A stretch of 64,000 nucleotides of DNA from Chryseobacterium sp. Leaf404 (GCF_001424145.1 NZ_LMQM01000010.1:258833-322832), one strand, 5' to 3'; counted from the first letter of the stretch, positions 16,408 to 25,979 are shown. Numbers and translations are program-made. The notes: generated from the letters alone by a model not told the origin.

Positions 16408-17094
16408 CTAACTTCTTCTGCTCATCAAAATACTTAAAATATACCAGAACAAAAGCATAATCGAAGCGAAAAGCTGTAAAGCTGCTCCAACGTATTGATC
16501 TGTTGCATAAGCATCTTTCAGTTTGCTGGTTTGGTAAAGAATCGTTGCAGAAGCCAGAACCACCATACCCACAGAGAACCATAGACCAAGATTAAAACCG
16601 AAAAGCATCCCTCCAACAATCAACCCCAAAGCGATGAATCCTCCGATGGTGATAATATTTCTAAGGAATGAGAAATCTCTTTTTGATGTGAAAGCGATTG
16701 CCGAAATTCCTGCAAACATTGCTACTGTAAGTGTTGCAGCCTGAAAAATTACCTCTCCTCCCGTATATAGCATTGCGAGGTAAATCATTGGTAAGAAAAT
16801 CACTGCTTCAAGAATAACATAAAATGCCAAACCAAAATACTGAGTAGATCTGTTCAGTGAAAGCGACCATTTGGTAGCTAAAAATGAAGCCAGCCAAAAT
16901 ACTCCGATGATTAAAAGCCAGAGATAACGCTGGGCAAACATTGCCAAAATCATCTGTTCCGGAACAACATTCAGCAATACCGTTTCGACACCAATAAATG
17001 CTAAAATTGCCAAAGCAACGTGCGTGTAAGTTTTTCGGTAAAAATCGCCTCTCTCGATGTCTGTAGAATGCGATACTAAAACATTCGTGTTCAT
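16408..17094 (-). CDS. Bax inhibitor-1 / YccA family membrane protein
   Basis: This is a BI-1 (TMBIM) family integral membrane protein of 228 aa with seven hydrophobic helices. The N-terminal cytosolic leader (STDIERGDFYRKTYTHVA) is typical, and the C-terminal YQTSKLKDAYATDQYVGAAL holds the Asp pair linked to proton/calcium leak in BI-1 homologues. It may be a stress-related ion leak or protease (FtsH) modulator. The next gene downstream on this strand is the OstA pseudogene in the opposite direction. Confidence 0.93.
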   Translation of the reverse strand: MNTNVLVSHSTDIERGDFYRKTYTHVALAILAFIGVETVLLNVVPEQMILAMFAQRYLWLLIIGVFWLASFLATKWSLSLNRSTQYFGLAFYVILEAVIFLPMIYLAMLYTGGEVIFQAATLTVAMFAGISAIAFTSKRDFSFLRNIITIGGFIALGLIVGGMLFGFNLGLWFSVGMVVLASATILYQTSKLKDAYATDQYVGAALQLFASIMLLFWYILSILMSRRS

Positions 17095-17118
17095 AATTAT
17101 ATAATATCTGTTTAAATT

Positions 17119-17568
17119 TTATTGTCTGAATTCAGGTTTTATACCTAAAATTTTTCCGTTCTCTTCGAAGATTGCCGTCACGAGATCTGCCGGCGGTACA
17201 GATTTGTCATCTACAAATTTATACTGAATCGCAGGATATGTCTCATTGTTGATAATCGTCTGATAACCGCTTTTGTAAACTTCCATTCTTCTGTCGAAAC
17301 TAATGCCTCCGGACAGTTTTTTAATATGGTCGTCGGTAACTATTTCCTTCACTTTATCTGAAAGTAAAGACGAAATTTTTGTTTTATCTGAATTTTTCAT
17401 CGCTGACACAAAGCTTTGAAAATTAGAATCATACAGTTTTATCTTATCTTTTGAAAGTTCAGATTTCAGATCTGTTTTTTTGCTTTCAACCACCCTGATT
17501 CCTCCTGTCATCTGGGACAAAAAGAGTTGTGATAAAATCAATGCCGAAAAGAGAATCAGCTTTTTCAT
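17119..17568 (-). CDS. Hypothetical secreted protein
   Basis: Starting at the ATG at 17568, the product has a signal peptide MKKLILFSALILSQLFLSQ and a small mature domain of about 130 residues. The pattern (FQSFVSAMKNSDKTKISSLL...) resembles SnoaL/DUF-type stress domains but is not specific enough to name. It sits 24 bp before the Bax-inhibitor gene on the same strand, so the two may be co-transcribed. Confidence 0.7.
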   Translation of the reverse strand: MKKLILFSALILSQLFLSQMTGGIRVVESKKTDLKSELSKDKIKLYDSNFQSFVSAMKNSDKTKISSLLSDKVKEIVTDDHIKKLSGGISFDRRMEVYKSGYQTIINNETYPAIQYKFVDDKSVPPADLVTAIFEENGKILGIKPEFRQ

Positions 17569-17605
17569 ATTCTGGATTTTGGTAGGATGAAGATACAAAA
17601 AATTA

Positions 17606-18640
17606 TCAGATTACTGAGAGAAATTCCATTGTGTCTACATTATCTGCATACGTGTCTAAACTCGGATTCTGAGCTTCACCAAAAGCAACTGCATTTTCAA
17701 AACCTTCAGCTTTAGAAACTACGCATTGAATGCTTTCTTCGTTTTCAGCAATAAAATTTTTCACTTCGTCCGGATTTTCATATCTGCTGAAATGAATCAC
17801 AGAAAGCGGACTGAATAGCTTTTCATCTTCTTTCAGCATTACAAAATTATTGTCCCAGAATTTATCCTGATTCAGAAGGTAAACCGCCCTGTTGTAATCA
17901 TAATTGTTGGCGTATTTGTTGTGATTGATGATTTCTTTAAAATCAATAAAACTCTCAAAAATTCTGTCGATTAAAAAATCTTTCGGTACAAAAAGTCGGG
18001 TAACATTTCTGCATCCCAAACCAAAATACTGGAAAATATCTTTTGCTAATAGCTTCAATTCTTCCTCGGTTTCATTCCCTGAAATTACGGCAACAGAAGT
18101 TCTGTTTTTACGGATAATGGAATGGTGTTTTTTGAAATAATACTCAAGATAACGTGCTGTATTATTGCTTCCTGTAGCAATCACTGCATCAAAATCTTCA
18201 AGTCTCTCCACAATTTCATACTGAAGATTCCCATTGGAAATTTCTTTCCATTTTCTAAGCAAAAAAGGAAGCATTGATTTGTCTTTGGAAGATAATTTAA
18301 TAACAGGAATATGATTGCTCAGAATCACCGAAATTACATCATGAAATCCCACCATCGGAATATTTCCGGCGAGAATAAGCCCTACTCTTTTCTGAATTTT
18401 ATTTTCAGGATATTTACTCAGCCACTGCTCAATTAGGGAATGATTTAAAACAGAAACCCACTGTTCCAAAGCTAATTTTTGATTTTCCTGAGTAAACCAC
18501 GGATTTTCAATTTCAGATTTTCGAAGTATTTGCTCGAATTCTAAATCATTTTCATTAAATTTACCAGAATCTTTTGATAAATATGCTTTTATCCAGTCAC
18601 TTAACTGGATAAGTTCTAAAACTCTCTGCTCAACATTCAT
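17606..18640 (-). CDS. Acyl-CoA/acyl-protein reductase (LuxC-like)
   Basis: This is an aldehyde-dehydrogenase-fold reductase of the LuxC family that makes fatty aldehyde from an acyl thioester. The catalytic Cys is in FGLGCRNVTRLF. VGLILAGNIPMVGFHD is the nucleotide-binding segment and ATGSNNTARYLEYYF the following loop. The start at 18640 gives 344 aa, a little shorter than LuxC (about 480), as in other Bacteroidota homologues. It is divergent from a ferredoxin gene, with overlapping promoters. The physiological product is unknown. Confidence 0.85.
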   Translation of the reverse strand: MNVEQRVLELIQLSDWIKAYLSKDSGKFNENDLEFEQILRKSEIENPWFTQENQKLALEQWVSVLNHSLIEQWLSKYPENKIQKRVGLILAGNIPMVGFHDVISVILSNHIPVIKLSSKDKSMLPFLLRKWKEISNGNLQYEIVERLEDFDAVIATGSNNTARYLEYYFKKHHSIIRKNRTSVAVISGNETEEELKLLAKDIFQYFGLGCRNVTRLFVPKDFLIDRIFESFIDFKEIINHNKYANNYDYNRAVYLLNQDKFWDNNFVMLKEDEKLFSPLSVIHFSRYENPDEVKNFIAENEESIQCVVSKAEGFENAVAFGEAQNPSLDTYADNVDTMEFLSVI

Positions 18641-18666
18641 AATTCGTTTCGTTTGGGAATATTTCG

Positions 18667-18684
18667 TAATTTTGTGCAAATTTA
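18667..18684. promoter_or_regulatory. Two opposed -7 elements between acyl-CoA reductase and ferredoxin genes
   Basis: TAATTTTG (18667-18674) faces the ferredoxin gene. TAAATTTG on the minus strand (plus 18677-18684) faces the reductase gene. Only two bases separate them, so the two promoters must compete for polymerase. Confidence 0.45.
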
Positions 18685-18697
18685 AAAAAAATTAGCG

Positions 18698-19048
18698 ATG
18701 GCTATTAAAATAACTGATGAATGCATTAATTGCGGAGCCTGCGAACCGGAATGTCCGAACAATGCGATATATGAAGGAGCTGTAGACTGGAAAGCTTCCG
18801 AAGGAACAGAGCTTAGCGGAAGAATCACAATGTCTTCTGGTCTTACCATTGATGCAGATGCGCCGCAGGAACCTGTGAGTGACGATGTGTATTTTATTGT
18901 AACAGATAAATGTACAGAATGTAAGGGTTTCCACGAAGAACCGCAGTGTGCTGCTGTCTGTCCTGTAGACTGTTGTGTACCGGATGAAGATCACGTAGAA
19001 ACAGAAGAAGCACTTCTTGACAAAAAAGCTTTCCTTCACGGTGAATAA
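18698..19048 (+). CDS. 2[4Fe-4S] ferredoxin
   Basis: This is an electron carrier with two cluster motifs. CINCGACEPECPNNAIYEG supplies Cys-x2-Cys-x2-Cys-x3-CP near the N-terminus. CTECKGFHEEPQCAAVCPVD supplies the second set with the longer Allochromatium-type loop. At 116 aa it has a central acidic insertion of about 45 residues and an acidic tail. It is monocistronic with its own terminator at 19054. Such ferredoxins are ubiquitous in Flavobacteriia, and the redox partner is unknown. Confidence 0.93.
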   Translation: MAIKITDECINCGACEPECPNNAIYEGAVDWKASEGTELSGRITMSSGLTIDADAPQEPVSDDVYFIVTDKCTECKGFHEEPQCAAVCPVDCCVPDEDHVETEEALLDKKAFLHGE

Positions 19049-19053
19049 AATAT

Positions 19054-19087
19054 GCCGTCTCATCTGAAATGAGGCGGTTTTTTTTTA
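19054..19087 (+). terminator. Ferredoxin gene terminator
   Basis: GCCGTCTCAT / ATGAGGCGG hairpin followed by ten T. Confidence 0.85.
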
Positions 19088-19159
19088 TCTTTAAACTTTT
19101 AAAAATATAACTCTAATAAATAAACCGCAGCGTAGAAACTGCAAAAAACATTTGAAATT

Positions 19160-20224
19160 ATGGGCAAAAAGCACAACTTCAGCGCAGGACCTTGTATCTT
19201 ACCTCAGGAAGTCTTTCAGAAATCAGCGGAAGCAATTTTAGATTTTAACGGAATTGGTCTGTCTCTTCTTGAGATTTCCCACAGAAGTAAAGATTTTGTA
19301 GCTGTAATGGATGAAGCGCGTGCCATTGTAAAAAGATTAATGAATCTTGGTGATGATTATGAAGTGCTTTATTTGGGTGGCGGTGCGAGCTTACAGTTTG
19401 CAATGGTACCTTACAATATTCTGAAGGTTGGTGGTAAAGCTGCTTATCTCGATACGGGAGTTTGGGCTGCCGGAGCCATAAAAGAAGCTAAGAAAGTGGG
19501 AGAAGTTGATGTGGTGGGTTCTTCAAAAGAAGACAATTACTCTTACATTCCTAAAGATTACAAAGTAGGTTCAGAATACGATTATTTCCACTGTACATCA
19601 AACAATACGATCTATGGAACTCAGATTAAAGAATTTCCTGAAGTGGATACTTTAATGGTTTGCGACATGAGTTCTGATATTTTTTCAAGACAATTGGATT
19701 TTTCAAAATTTGATTTAATTTTTGCAGGAGCTCAGAAAAATATGGGCCCGGCCGGTGTTACTTTAGTAGTTATTAAAAAAGAAATCTTAGGCAAAACAGG
19801 AAGAGAAAATATGTTCTCAATTCTTGATTATTCTCAGCATATTTCTAAAGAATCGATGTACAATACACCTCCTGTATTTCCAGTTTACGCTACTTTGTTA
19901 ACGTTACAGCATTTAGAAAACAATGGCGGAATCGCTGCTGCTGAAGAAAGAAATATTGCCAAAGCAAAACTATTGTACGATACTATTGACAATCATCCTT
20001 TATTTGAAACGTATTGTCGTGACGAAGACCGTTCTCTGATGAATGTTTCGTTTAAATTAATTGATGATTCTAAGAAAGACGAATTTGATGCAGCATGGAA
20101 ATCTGCAGGCATCAGCGGGCTAAACGGTCACCGCAGTTTAGGGGGATATCGTGCAAGTATCTACAATGCCTTACCTCTTGAAAGCGTGCAGGTTTTGGTA
20201 GATGTGATGAATTCAATAAAATAA
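19160..20224 (+). CDS. serC: Phosphoserine aminotransferase
   Basis: This enzyme converts 3-phosphohydroxypyruvate and glutamate to phosphoserine, and also acts in PLP synthesis. Family landmarks are FSAGPCILPQEV at the start, LGGGASLQFAMVP for phosphate binding, and the PLP lysine in FAGAQKNMGPAG. The C-terminal NGHRSLGGYRASIYNALPLE is also present. It has full length at 354 aa. It heads the run serC-serA-DUF1015, so serine biosynthesis is likely transcribed together, with a hairpin in the serC-serA gap. Confidence 0.97.
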   Translation: MGKKHNFSAGPCILPQEVFQKSAEAILDFNGIGLSLLEISHRSKDFVAVMDEARAIVKRLMNLGDDYEVLYLGGGASLQFAMVPYNILKVGGKAAYLDTGVWAAGAIKEAKKVGEVDVVGSSKEDNYSYIPKDYKVGSEYDYFHCTSNNTIYGTQIKEFPEVDTLMVCDMSSDIFSRQLDFSKFDLIFAGAQKNMGPAGVTLVVIKKEILGKTGRENMFSILDYSQHISKESMYNTPPVFPVYATLLTLQHLENNGGIAAAEERNIAKAKLLYDTIDNHPLFETYCRDEDRSLMNVSFKLIDDSKKDEFDAAWKSAGISGLNGHRSLGGYRASIYNALPLESVQVLVDVMNSIK

Positions 20225-20268
20225 CTTATATTAGACCACCCAAAATTGATCATAATTTAAGGTAAAAT

Positions 20269-20309
20269 ATCAGATATTAGCGGAGGGATTTTCTTCTATA
20301 ATATCTGAT
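20269..20309 (+). promoter_or_regulatory. Hairpin in the serC-serA spacer
   Basis: The arms ATCAGATATTA (20269-20279) and TAATATCTGAT (20299-20309) are perfect 11-bp inverse copies. The 19-base loop contains GCGGAGG. There is no T-run, so it is not a standard terminator. It may be an RNA processing or stability element, or a regulator site, setting serA expression apart from serC. Confidence 0.5.
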
Positions 20310-20327
20310 GTTGAATAAAAATAAGAA

Positions 20328-21299
20328 ATGAGCATGAAAATTTTAGCCAACGACGGGATTTCAAAAAGCGGAGAAACTGCTCTCAGGAACGCAGGTTTCG
20401 AATTTTTGGAGCATAAAGTTGCCCAGGATCACCTTGCTGATTTTATCAATGAAAACCAGGTAAACGTTCTTCTTGTAAGAAGTGCAACCAAGGTAAGAAA
20501 GGATATTATAGATGCATGCCCAAGTCTTAAAATTGTTGGCCGTGGCGGTATTGGGATGGATAATATTGATGTAGAACACGCCATCGAAAAAGGACTTTAC
20601 GTAATCAATACTCCCACAGCTTCATCAAAATCTGTAGCGGAGCTGGTTTTTGGTCATTTCTTTTCACTTGCAAGGTTTCTTCATGAATCCAACAGGCTGA
20701 TGCCGTTAGAAGGAGAAACGCATTTTGATGCGATGAAAAAATCTTTCAGTAAAGCTTACGAACTTTCGGGTAAAACTTTGGGAGTTATAGGCTTTGGAAG
20801 CATCGGGCAGGAAGTTTTGAAAATGGGAATTTCTTTGGGAATGAAAGTGAAAGTTTTAAGCCGAAAACCTAAAACCGAAGTTTTAAAACTCGATTTTTTC
20901 GACGGACAGAGTTTACATTTCGAAATTACATCAACTAACGATACTGATGAGTTTTTGAAAGATGCAGATTTTATAAGTATCAACACTCCAAAAACCACAG
21001 AATATATTATTGATGCTCCTCAGTTTGAAAAAATGAAAGACGGTGTATTTATTGTAAATACTGCCAGAGGCGGAGTTCTGAACGAAGCTGCCCTACTCGA
21101 TTTTATCGAAAGCGGGAAAGTAGCAGGTGCAGCTCTGGACGTATTTGAAAATGAACCAAAACCGGAACTCATTCTGTTAATGAACCCAAATTTATCTTTA
21201 TCTCCCCACATTGGCGGAAATACGATCGATGCCCAGGAGAAAATAGGAACTGAACTTGCTGAGCAGATCATAAAAATCAACAAAGAAATTATAAAATAA
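20328..21299 (+). CDS. serA: D-3-phosphoglycerate dehydrogenase (short form)
   Basis: This is an NAD-dependent D-2-hydroxyacid dehydrogenase that begins serine synthesis by oxidizing 3-phosphoglycerate. [10 protein letters not shown] is the Rossmann glycine loop. [10 protein letters not shown] gives the substrate arginine, and the catalytic His is in LSPHIGGNT. At 323 aa it lacks the C-terminal ACT regulatory domain of E. coli SerA, so serine feedback is not expected through ACT. Position after serC makes this function more likely than a generic 2-hydroxyacid dehydrogenase. Confidence 0.92.
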   Translation: MSMKILANDGISKSGETALRNAGFEFLEHKVAQDHLADFINENQVNVLLVRSATKVRKDIIDACPSLKIVGRGGIGMDNIDVEHAIEKGLYVINTPTASSKSVAELVFGHFFSLARFLHESNRLMPLEGETHFDAMKKSFSKAYELSGKTLGVIGFGSIGQEVLKMGISLGMKVKVLSRKPKTEVLKLDFFDGQSLHFEITSTNDTDEFLKDADFISINTPKTTEYIIDAPQFEKMKDGVFIVNTARGGVLNEAALLDFIESGKVAGAALDVFENEPKPELILLMNPNLSLSPHIGGNTIDAQEKIGTELAEQIIKINKEIIK

Positions 21300-21302
21300 A
21301 AT

Positions 21303-22547
21303 ATGCCTGTTTTTAGACCATTCCGCGGAATAAGACCTCATAAAGATCATGAGTCTACCTTCCCTACGCATCCTTTAGACAATTTTACCCAGGCTCAGAT
21401 TACAGAAAAGGCTCAAAAAGAGAATACATATATCAATATGATCAAGCCTTATGTAGTGAGCAAATCTAAAGACGTAGATCGGAATCTGAGGAAAATACGT
21501 ACAACTTTTGAAGAGCTGCTGGAGGAAAATGTATTGATCCAAGACAGCTCTGCTTTCTATCTTTATGAGCAGATTTATCCAAACAAACAGATCTACAGAG
21601 GTTTGATGGGTCTGGCAAGCATCGAAGATTTCTGGAACGGAAAAATCAAAAGACACGAAAGTACCATCCCTCAGAAAAAAGAGAAACTCGCTCACTATTT
21701 GGATAAAGTGAATCTTCAGGCAGAACCCGTTTTATTAACCTATCAGTCGAGTCCCAAAATCGAGCTTCTGATGAATCATGAAGAAAAAAATGTCCCTATT
21801 TTTAATCATGTAGACACCATAGGAATCAGACATAAAATCTGGAGAATAGACAACCGTCTGAAACTTCAGCAGTTCAAAGAAGTGATTGATCAGATCGATT
21901 CTTTCTACATTGCTGACGGTCACCACAGAATTGGATCTACGGCATTGCACGCTCAGCGTTTAAAAGAAAAAAACAAAAGGCACACGGGAACAGAAGCTTA
22001 TAATTTTGTTTACAGCTTTATCGTTTCTAACCAGTCTATCAAAATTCATGATTACAACCGTATTGTTTCGGATTTGAATGGTTTGTCAACAGAAGAGTTT
22101 TTAAGTAAACTTGATAAGTATTTTTTAATTCACGAAAAAGGCGAGACACCGTATTATCCGTCACAGAAATTCCATATTTCTATGTATTTGGACGGGAAAT
22201 ATTATTCTCTCCACGTAAAACATGACCTTCGTTCACAGGAAATGTCTCTTGATAATCTGGATCATCATCTTCTGGATAAATATATTTTCAATGATATTTT
22301 AGATATCAAAGATTCAGACAGTTCGGATAAGATTTCTTATGTGAAAGGAACGTCAAATATTCAGGGAATTAATGATTTAAAAGAAAAAGTAGATAAAGGC
22401 GAAGGTAAAGTAGGTTTCGGAGTATTTCCGGTAAGTTTTAATGATATGATTAAAATCTCTGATCTGAAACTGAGAATGCCGCCAAAATGCACTTTTATTG
22501 AACCAAAATTGGTTACAGCACTGTTAATGTACGATATGAAGCACTAA
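21303..22547 (+). CDS. DUF1015 protein downstream of serA
   Basis: This is a 414-aa DUF1015 member. It opens with FRPFRGIRP and contains the family signature FYIADGHHRIGSTALHA, plus DFWNGKIKRHE. It starts 3 bp after the serA stop, so it is almost certainly in the serC-serA operon. No phosphoserine phosphatase (SerB) is seen here. The context suggests a serine-related role, possibly phosphoserine turnover, but that is inference. The conserved GHHR suggests a phosphoryl or nucleotide-binding site. Confidence 0.9.
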   Translation: MPVFRPFRGIRPHKDHESTFPTHPLDNFTQAQITEKAQKENTYINMIKPYVVSKSKDVDRNLRKIRTTFEELLEENVLIQDSSAFYLYEQIYPNKQIYRGLMGLASIEDFWNGKIKRHESTIPQKKEKLAHYLDKVNLQAEPVLLTYQSSPKIELLMNHEEKNVPIFNHVDTIGIRHKIWRIDNRLKLQQFKEVIDQIDSFYIADGHHRIGSTALHAQRLKEKNKRHTGTEAYNFVYSFIVSNQSIKIHDYNRIVSDLNGLSTEEFLSKLDKYFLIHEKGETPYYPSQKFHISMYLDGKYYSLHVKHDLRSQEMSLDNLDHHLLDKYIFNDILDIKDSDSSDKISYVKGTSNIQGINDLKEKVDKGEGKVGFGVFPVSFNDMIKISDLKLRMPPKCTFIEPKLVTALLMYDMKH

Positions 22548-22601
22548 TTTATTTATTTTTTAATTAAATTTATGCACTGAAAGAATTCGTGCAGTTTTAA
22601 A

Positions 22602-23999
22602 ATGAAAAAAATTCTCATTATACTTCCACTCTTTTTGAGTGGATTTTTATTTTCGCAGAAGAAACCTGTAAAAAAAACCAAACCGGCTGCTGAAAAGTTT
22701 AATTATCATTCTGAATTTAAAAAAATATCAGATGAAATCATGTTGAACGGAACTGCCTACAGCAATCTTGGTGAACTTACCAAAGGCGTTGGCGCAAGGT
22801 TCAGCGGAACTGCAGGCTACACGAAAGCCGCAGACTGGGCAGAAAAAAATTTAAAAGAGGCAGGTGCAGAAAAAGTCTGGAGACAGGATGTAAAAGTTCC
22901 CGTATGGATTCGTGGCCGTGAATCTCTGCACATTAAAACATCAAACGGTGACTGGAAATCAATCAGAATGCTATCCTTCGGGAATTCTGAAGGAACGGGC
23001 GGTAAAGATCTTATTGCCGATCTGCTGATGATCAATGATGTAAAAGAATTAAACAAACTCACTTCTGCAGATGTAAAAGACAAAATTATATTTGTGAACT
23101 ATCCAATGGATCAAACGTATGTAAATACTGTTGATGCCTACTTGAGTGCAGCTAAAAACAAACTGCTCGCAGCTTCTGTAATTGGTCAGAAAGGTGCAAA
23201 AGGTTTAATCATCAGATCTTTAACAACTGCGTTTGACGATGTTCCGCACGCTAAAATGATTGTCTATGAGCCGGATGACAAGGCAAGAATTCCCGCTGTA
23301 ACCATTGGAGCAAGATCAGCAGATGAGCTTCAGACGCTACTTCTGAAGCAAAATGTAAAAGCCAGACTTAATATGTCTGCACAGTCTAAAGGTGAAACGG
23401 TGAATCAGAATATCATTGCAGAAATTCCCGGTAAAAAAGACGGCAAAATAATCTTAATCGGGGCTCAGCTGGATTCCTGGGACTTTGCGGAGGGTGCGCA
23501 TGATGACGGTTCTGGTGTAGTGCAGTGCATTGAAGTTCTTCGCACTTTTAAGGCTTTAGGGTTGGAAAATAATCACACCATCCGCGTTGTGCTTTATGCA
23601 AACAGTGAAAACGGCGGTCAGGGCCGCGATATGTATGCGGCATATGTGAAGAAAAAAGAAGAAAGACATATCTTAGCTTTGGGCTCAGATTCAGGAGGAT
23701 ATTCGCCGCGAGGTTTCAGGCTTGATATGTCGCCCCAGCGAAGAAGACTCATTTTCGAATGGAAAAACTATTTTTTGCCATACGGGGTTTATGATTTTGA
23801 TCAGACTGAAGCCATCCAGGATGTATTGCCTTTAAAAAAATTAGATATTCCGCTTGCGGAAATGGTGGTTGATACCCAAAGATATTTTGATTATCACCAT
23901 TCTACAGAAGATACTTTTGATAAAGTCAACAGGCGGGAACTGCTTTTGGGCGCAGTGGTAATGAGTCAGTTGGTCTTTATGATTGATAAAAACTGGTAA
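22602..23999 (+). CDS. M28-family peptidase homologue with lost catalytic residues
   Basis: This is a secreted protein with a signal peptide to about Ser18 (FLFSQ), a PA-type insert, and an M28 peptidase domain of the carboxypeptidase Q type (465 aa). The first zinc His of the usual G-(A/G)-H-L-D-S-W is Gln289 (GAQLDSW). The catalytic Glu of the usual N-E-E-N-G is Ser335 (NSENGG). The other ligands remain: Asp in AHDDGSG, Glu336, Asp in GSDSGG, and His in YHHSTEDTFD. The open frame is intact, so this looks like a pseudo-enzyme rather than a pseudogene. Confidence 0.85.
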   Translation: MKKILIILPLFLSGFLFSQKKPVKKTKPAAEKFNYHSEFKKISDEIMLNGTAYSNLGELTKGVGARFSGTAGYTKAADWAEKNLKEAGAEKVWRQDVKVPVWIRGRESLHIKTSNGDWKSIRMLSFGNSEGTGGKDLIADLLMINDVKELNKLTSADVKDKIIFVNYPMDQTYVNTVDAYLSAAKNKLLAASVIGQKGAKGLIIRSLTTAFDDVPHAKMIVYEPDDKARIPAVTIGARSADELQTLLLKQNVKARLNMSAQSKGETVNQNIIAEIPGKKDGKIILIGAQLDSWDFAEGAHDDGSGVVQCIEVLRTFKALGLENNHTIRVVLYANSENGGQGRDMYAAYVKKKEERHILALGSDSGGYSPRGFRLDMSPQRRRLIFEWKNYFLPYGVYDFDQTEAIQDVLPLKKLDIPLAEMVVDTQRYFDYHHSTEDTFDKVNRRELLLGAVVMSQLVFMIDKNW

Positions 24000-24000
24000 A

Positions 24001-24031
24001 AAAAACGGTACTTTTCGGGTACCGTTTTTTG
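24001..24031 (+). terminator. Terminator after the M28 homologue
   Basis: AACGGTAC / GTACCGTT perfect stem followed by six T. Confidence 0.88.
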
Positions 24032-24046
24032 TTTTATGTGCTTCAT

Positions 24047-24304
24047 TTAAACAAAATCGAAGCATTGGCTGTATTTGCTTTCCGAAATCTGAGTGATGAA
24101 GTGACCATATTGGGGAAATTTCACACCTCTCTCTTCTTCTATGCATAATATATTGTTTTCTTCATCGTAGTAAAGAGCAAAGTAGTCAAAACTCCCATTA
24201 TCAATGGTTTCTAAAAAATTTTGGATTTCTTTAACATTAATACCGTTTACGGAAATGTCACCCAGCAGGTCGCCGGTCTCGGTCAGGAACTCGATCTTTT
24301 TCAT
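24047..24304 (-). CDS. Small hypothetical protein
   Basis: This is an 85-aa acidic soluble protein with no signal peptide and no family I can name. Beta-type segments (KKIEFLTETGDLLGDISV and FDYFALYYDEENNILCIEEE) suggest a small alpha-beta fold. It stands alone between the M28 homologue and the galM remnant. Confidence 0.55.
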   Translation of the reverse strand: MKKIEFLTETGDLLGDISVNGINVKEIQNFLETIDNGSFDYFALYYDEENNILCIEEERGVKFPQYGHFITQISESKYSQCFDFV

Positions 24305-24571
24305 ATTTGTATTTTTTCGCTAAAATTAACAAAAATTTTACAATCAGCAAGAAAAAAATGACATTGTTCGTAACATTAAGTTTTAATGTAAAATCTTAAG
24401 ATTTAGCCGACTAATGGCGCTGAAAACTGAACATTAGTAATGCTTTAAAAAATAATTTCAACCAAAATAAGAAATAATTAAATATAATATTCGTTATTAT
24501 AAATCAAAAACAATATATTTTAAATAAAAATTAATATTTAAAGTGAAAATTTTAATTTCACATTATTCAGT

Positions 24572-25615
24572 TTAAGTTGCAGAAAATTTAAACACTGTTC
24601 TGCTGTAAAATTCATCATCTGGTTCTAAAATGTGGAAGGAAATGAATCCCGAATAGGTGAATCTGGAAAATGCTGTGTTTCCAGTCAACGCCCGGTGCGG
24701 TAAGAATTGCTGCCGCCGGTTTTGGTTTCAAATTTTCCGTCAAGGTAGTTTCCAGAATAAAACTGAATGCCAGGTTCGGAGGTGAAAATCTCAAGATTTC
24801 TGCCGCTTTCACGATGGCTTAGTTTTCCTGCACTCCGAAATCCGGAACCATTTAAAATCCAGCAGTGATCGTATCCTCTACCAAGTTTCAGCTGTTCATC
24901 GTCGTTTTCTATATCCCGCCCAATCTTTTTAGCACTGTTAAAATCAAATGGACCTCCTTTTACAGCAGATACTTTTCTGGTAGTAGTAGCAAATTTATCT
25001 ACCGGCAAAAAATGATCAGCATGAAGGTGTAATTGATAATCTGTGATCTGTGATGAATGTTTTCCGGAAAGATTAAAATAAGAATGCTGAGTGAGGTTGA
25101 TAATTGTAGGCCTGTCTGTTCTGGCAAAATATTCTACTTCTAAAGCGTTATTGTCTGTAAGGGTGTAAACTACTTTAACGGATAAATTTCCCGGGTATCC
25201 TTCCTCCCCGTCTTTGCTCACAAGATGTTAAACCAAAGATTTTTCTTTAATTTCGGCAGTCCAGACTTTATGGGCAAATCCTTCTTCTCCGCCGTGGATA
25301 TGATTGTTGCCTTCATTTTTTGTCAATTGATATTCATGTCCGTTTATGCTGAAATTTCCATGTGAAATCCGGTTGGCATATCTTCCCACTACCGCGCCGT
25401 AGAATAGGTGTTTGAATTAAAATAGTCTTCCGGTACTTAAAAACCCAGAACCACATCATCAAAATTTCCGTGTCTGTCTGGAACGCGAATAGATGTGATA
25501 ACCGCCCCAAAAGTGATGATCTCTACCTGCATCCCGCCTGCATTCTGAAGGATGAATTTTTCTACGGTCTCATTTTTTAAGTTCTGCCGAATGGCTCTCT
25601 GGTTATATTATTCAT
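24572..25615 (-). pseudogene. galM: Aldose 1-epimerase (galM) pseudogene
   Basis: The remnant covers nearly the full GalM length in several frames. N-terminal fragments read FILQNAGGMQVEIITFGA and IRVPDRHGNFDDVVLGF, then VGRYANRISHG and NNHIHGGEEGF. An uninterrupted middle (25221-24688) holds SKDGEEGYPGNLSV, TQHSYFNLSG with the active-site His, and KLGRGYDHCW. RTG is then followed by TGA and LETQHFPDSP. A last frame ends LEPDDEFYSRTVFKFSAT with TAA at 24572. At least three stops and several frameshifts make it non-functional. A C-terminal Glu region (EPGIQFYSGNYL) is still readable. Confidence 0.85.
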
Positions 25616-25686
25616 TCGGTCTACAGTGCTTGATCACTGCAATTTCTGCAAATCTTATGAATAAAACAAATAAGAAATTGTAAGAA

Positions 25687-25716
25687 TAAAAAAAGCTCCG
25701 AAATGGAGCCTTTTTT
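25687..25716 (-). terminator. Terminator of the proline-rich lipoprotein gene
   Basis: AAGGCTCCATTTCGGAGCTT hairpin with its T-run on the minus strand. Confidence 0.82.
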
Positions 25717-25912
25717 ATATATCTTTTGACAGTTTTGAGGTGTCAAAAACTGCGATTTTTTCTGTTGTCTTTTTTTCAATCATTCCATGAGGAGGTCTTG
25801 GTCTTTCCGGCCTCTTTGGTGGTTGAGGTCTTGGGGGTCTTGGAGGTGGATGGCATGCGGCCAACAGAAATGCCAGTGTAAAAACTGAATAGATTTTTGT
25901 GGAATTTTTCAT
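25715..25912 (-). CDS. Small proline/arginine-rich lipoprotein
   Basis: This is a 65-aa product with a lipoprotein signal peptide ending in LLAAC (Cys20). A run of Pro-Pro-Arg and Pro-Lys/Arg repeats follows directly (HPPPRPPRPQPPKRPERP), and then a short tail. Mature size is only about 45 residues. Proline-rich basic linkers of this kind bind peptidoglycan-associated or SH3-like partners in other proteins, but no function is claimed here. It has its own terminator. Confidence 0.65.
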   Translation of the reverse strand: MKNSTKIYSVFTLAFLLAACHPPPRPPRPQPPKRPERPRPPHGMIEKKTTEKIAVFDTSKLSKDI

Positions 25913-25979
25913 GTCAAATGATTTTGATGTATTTATCTGTAATCAATCAAAATGCCAAATGCGTCTGAAACCTTCTCTC

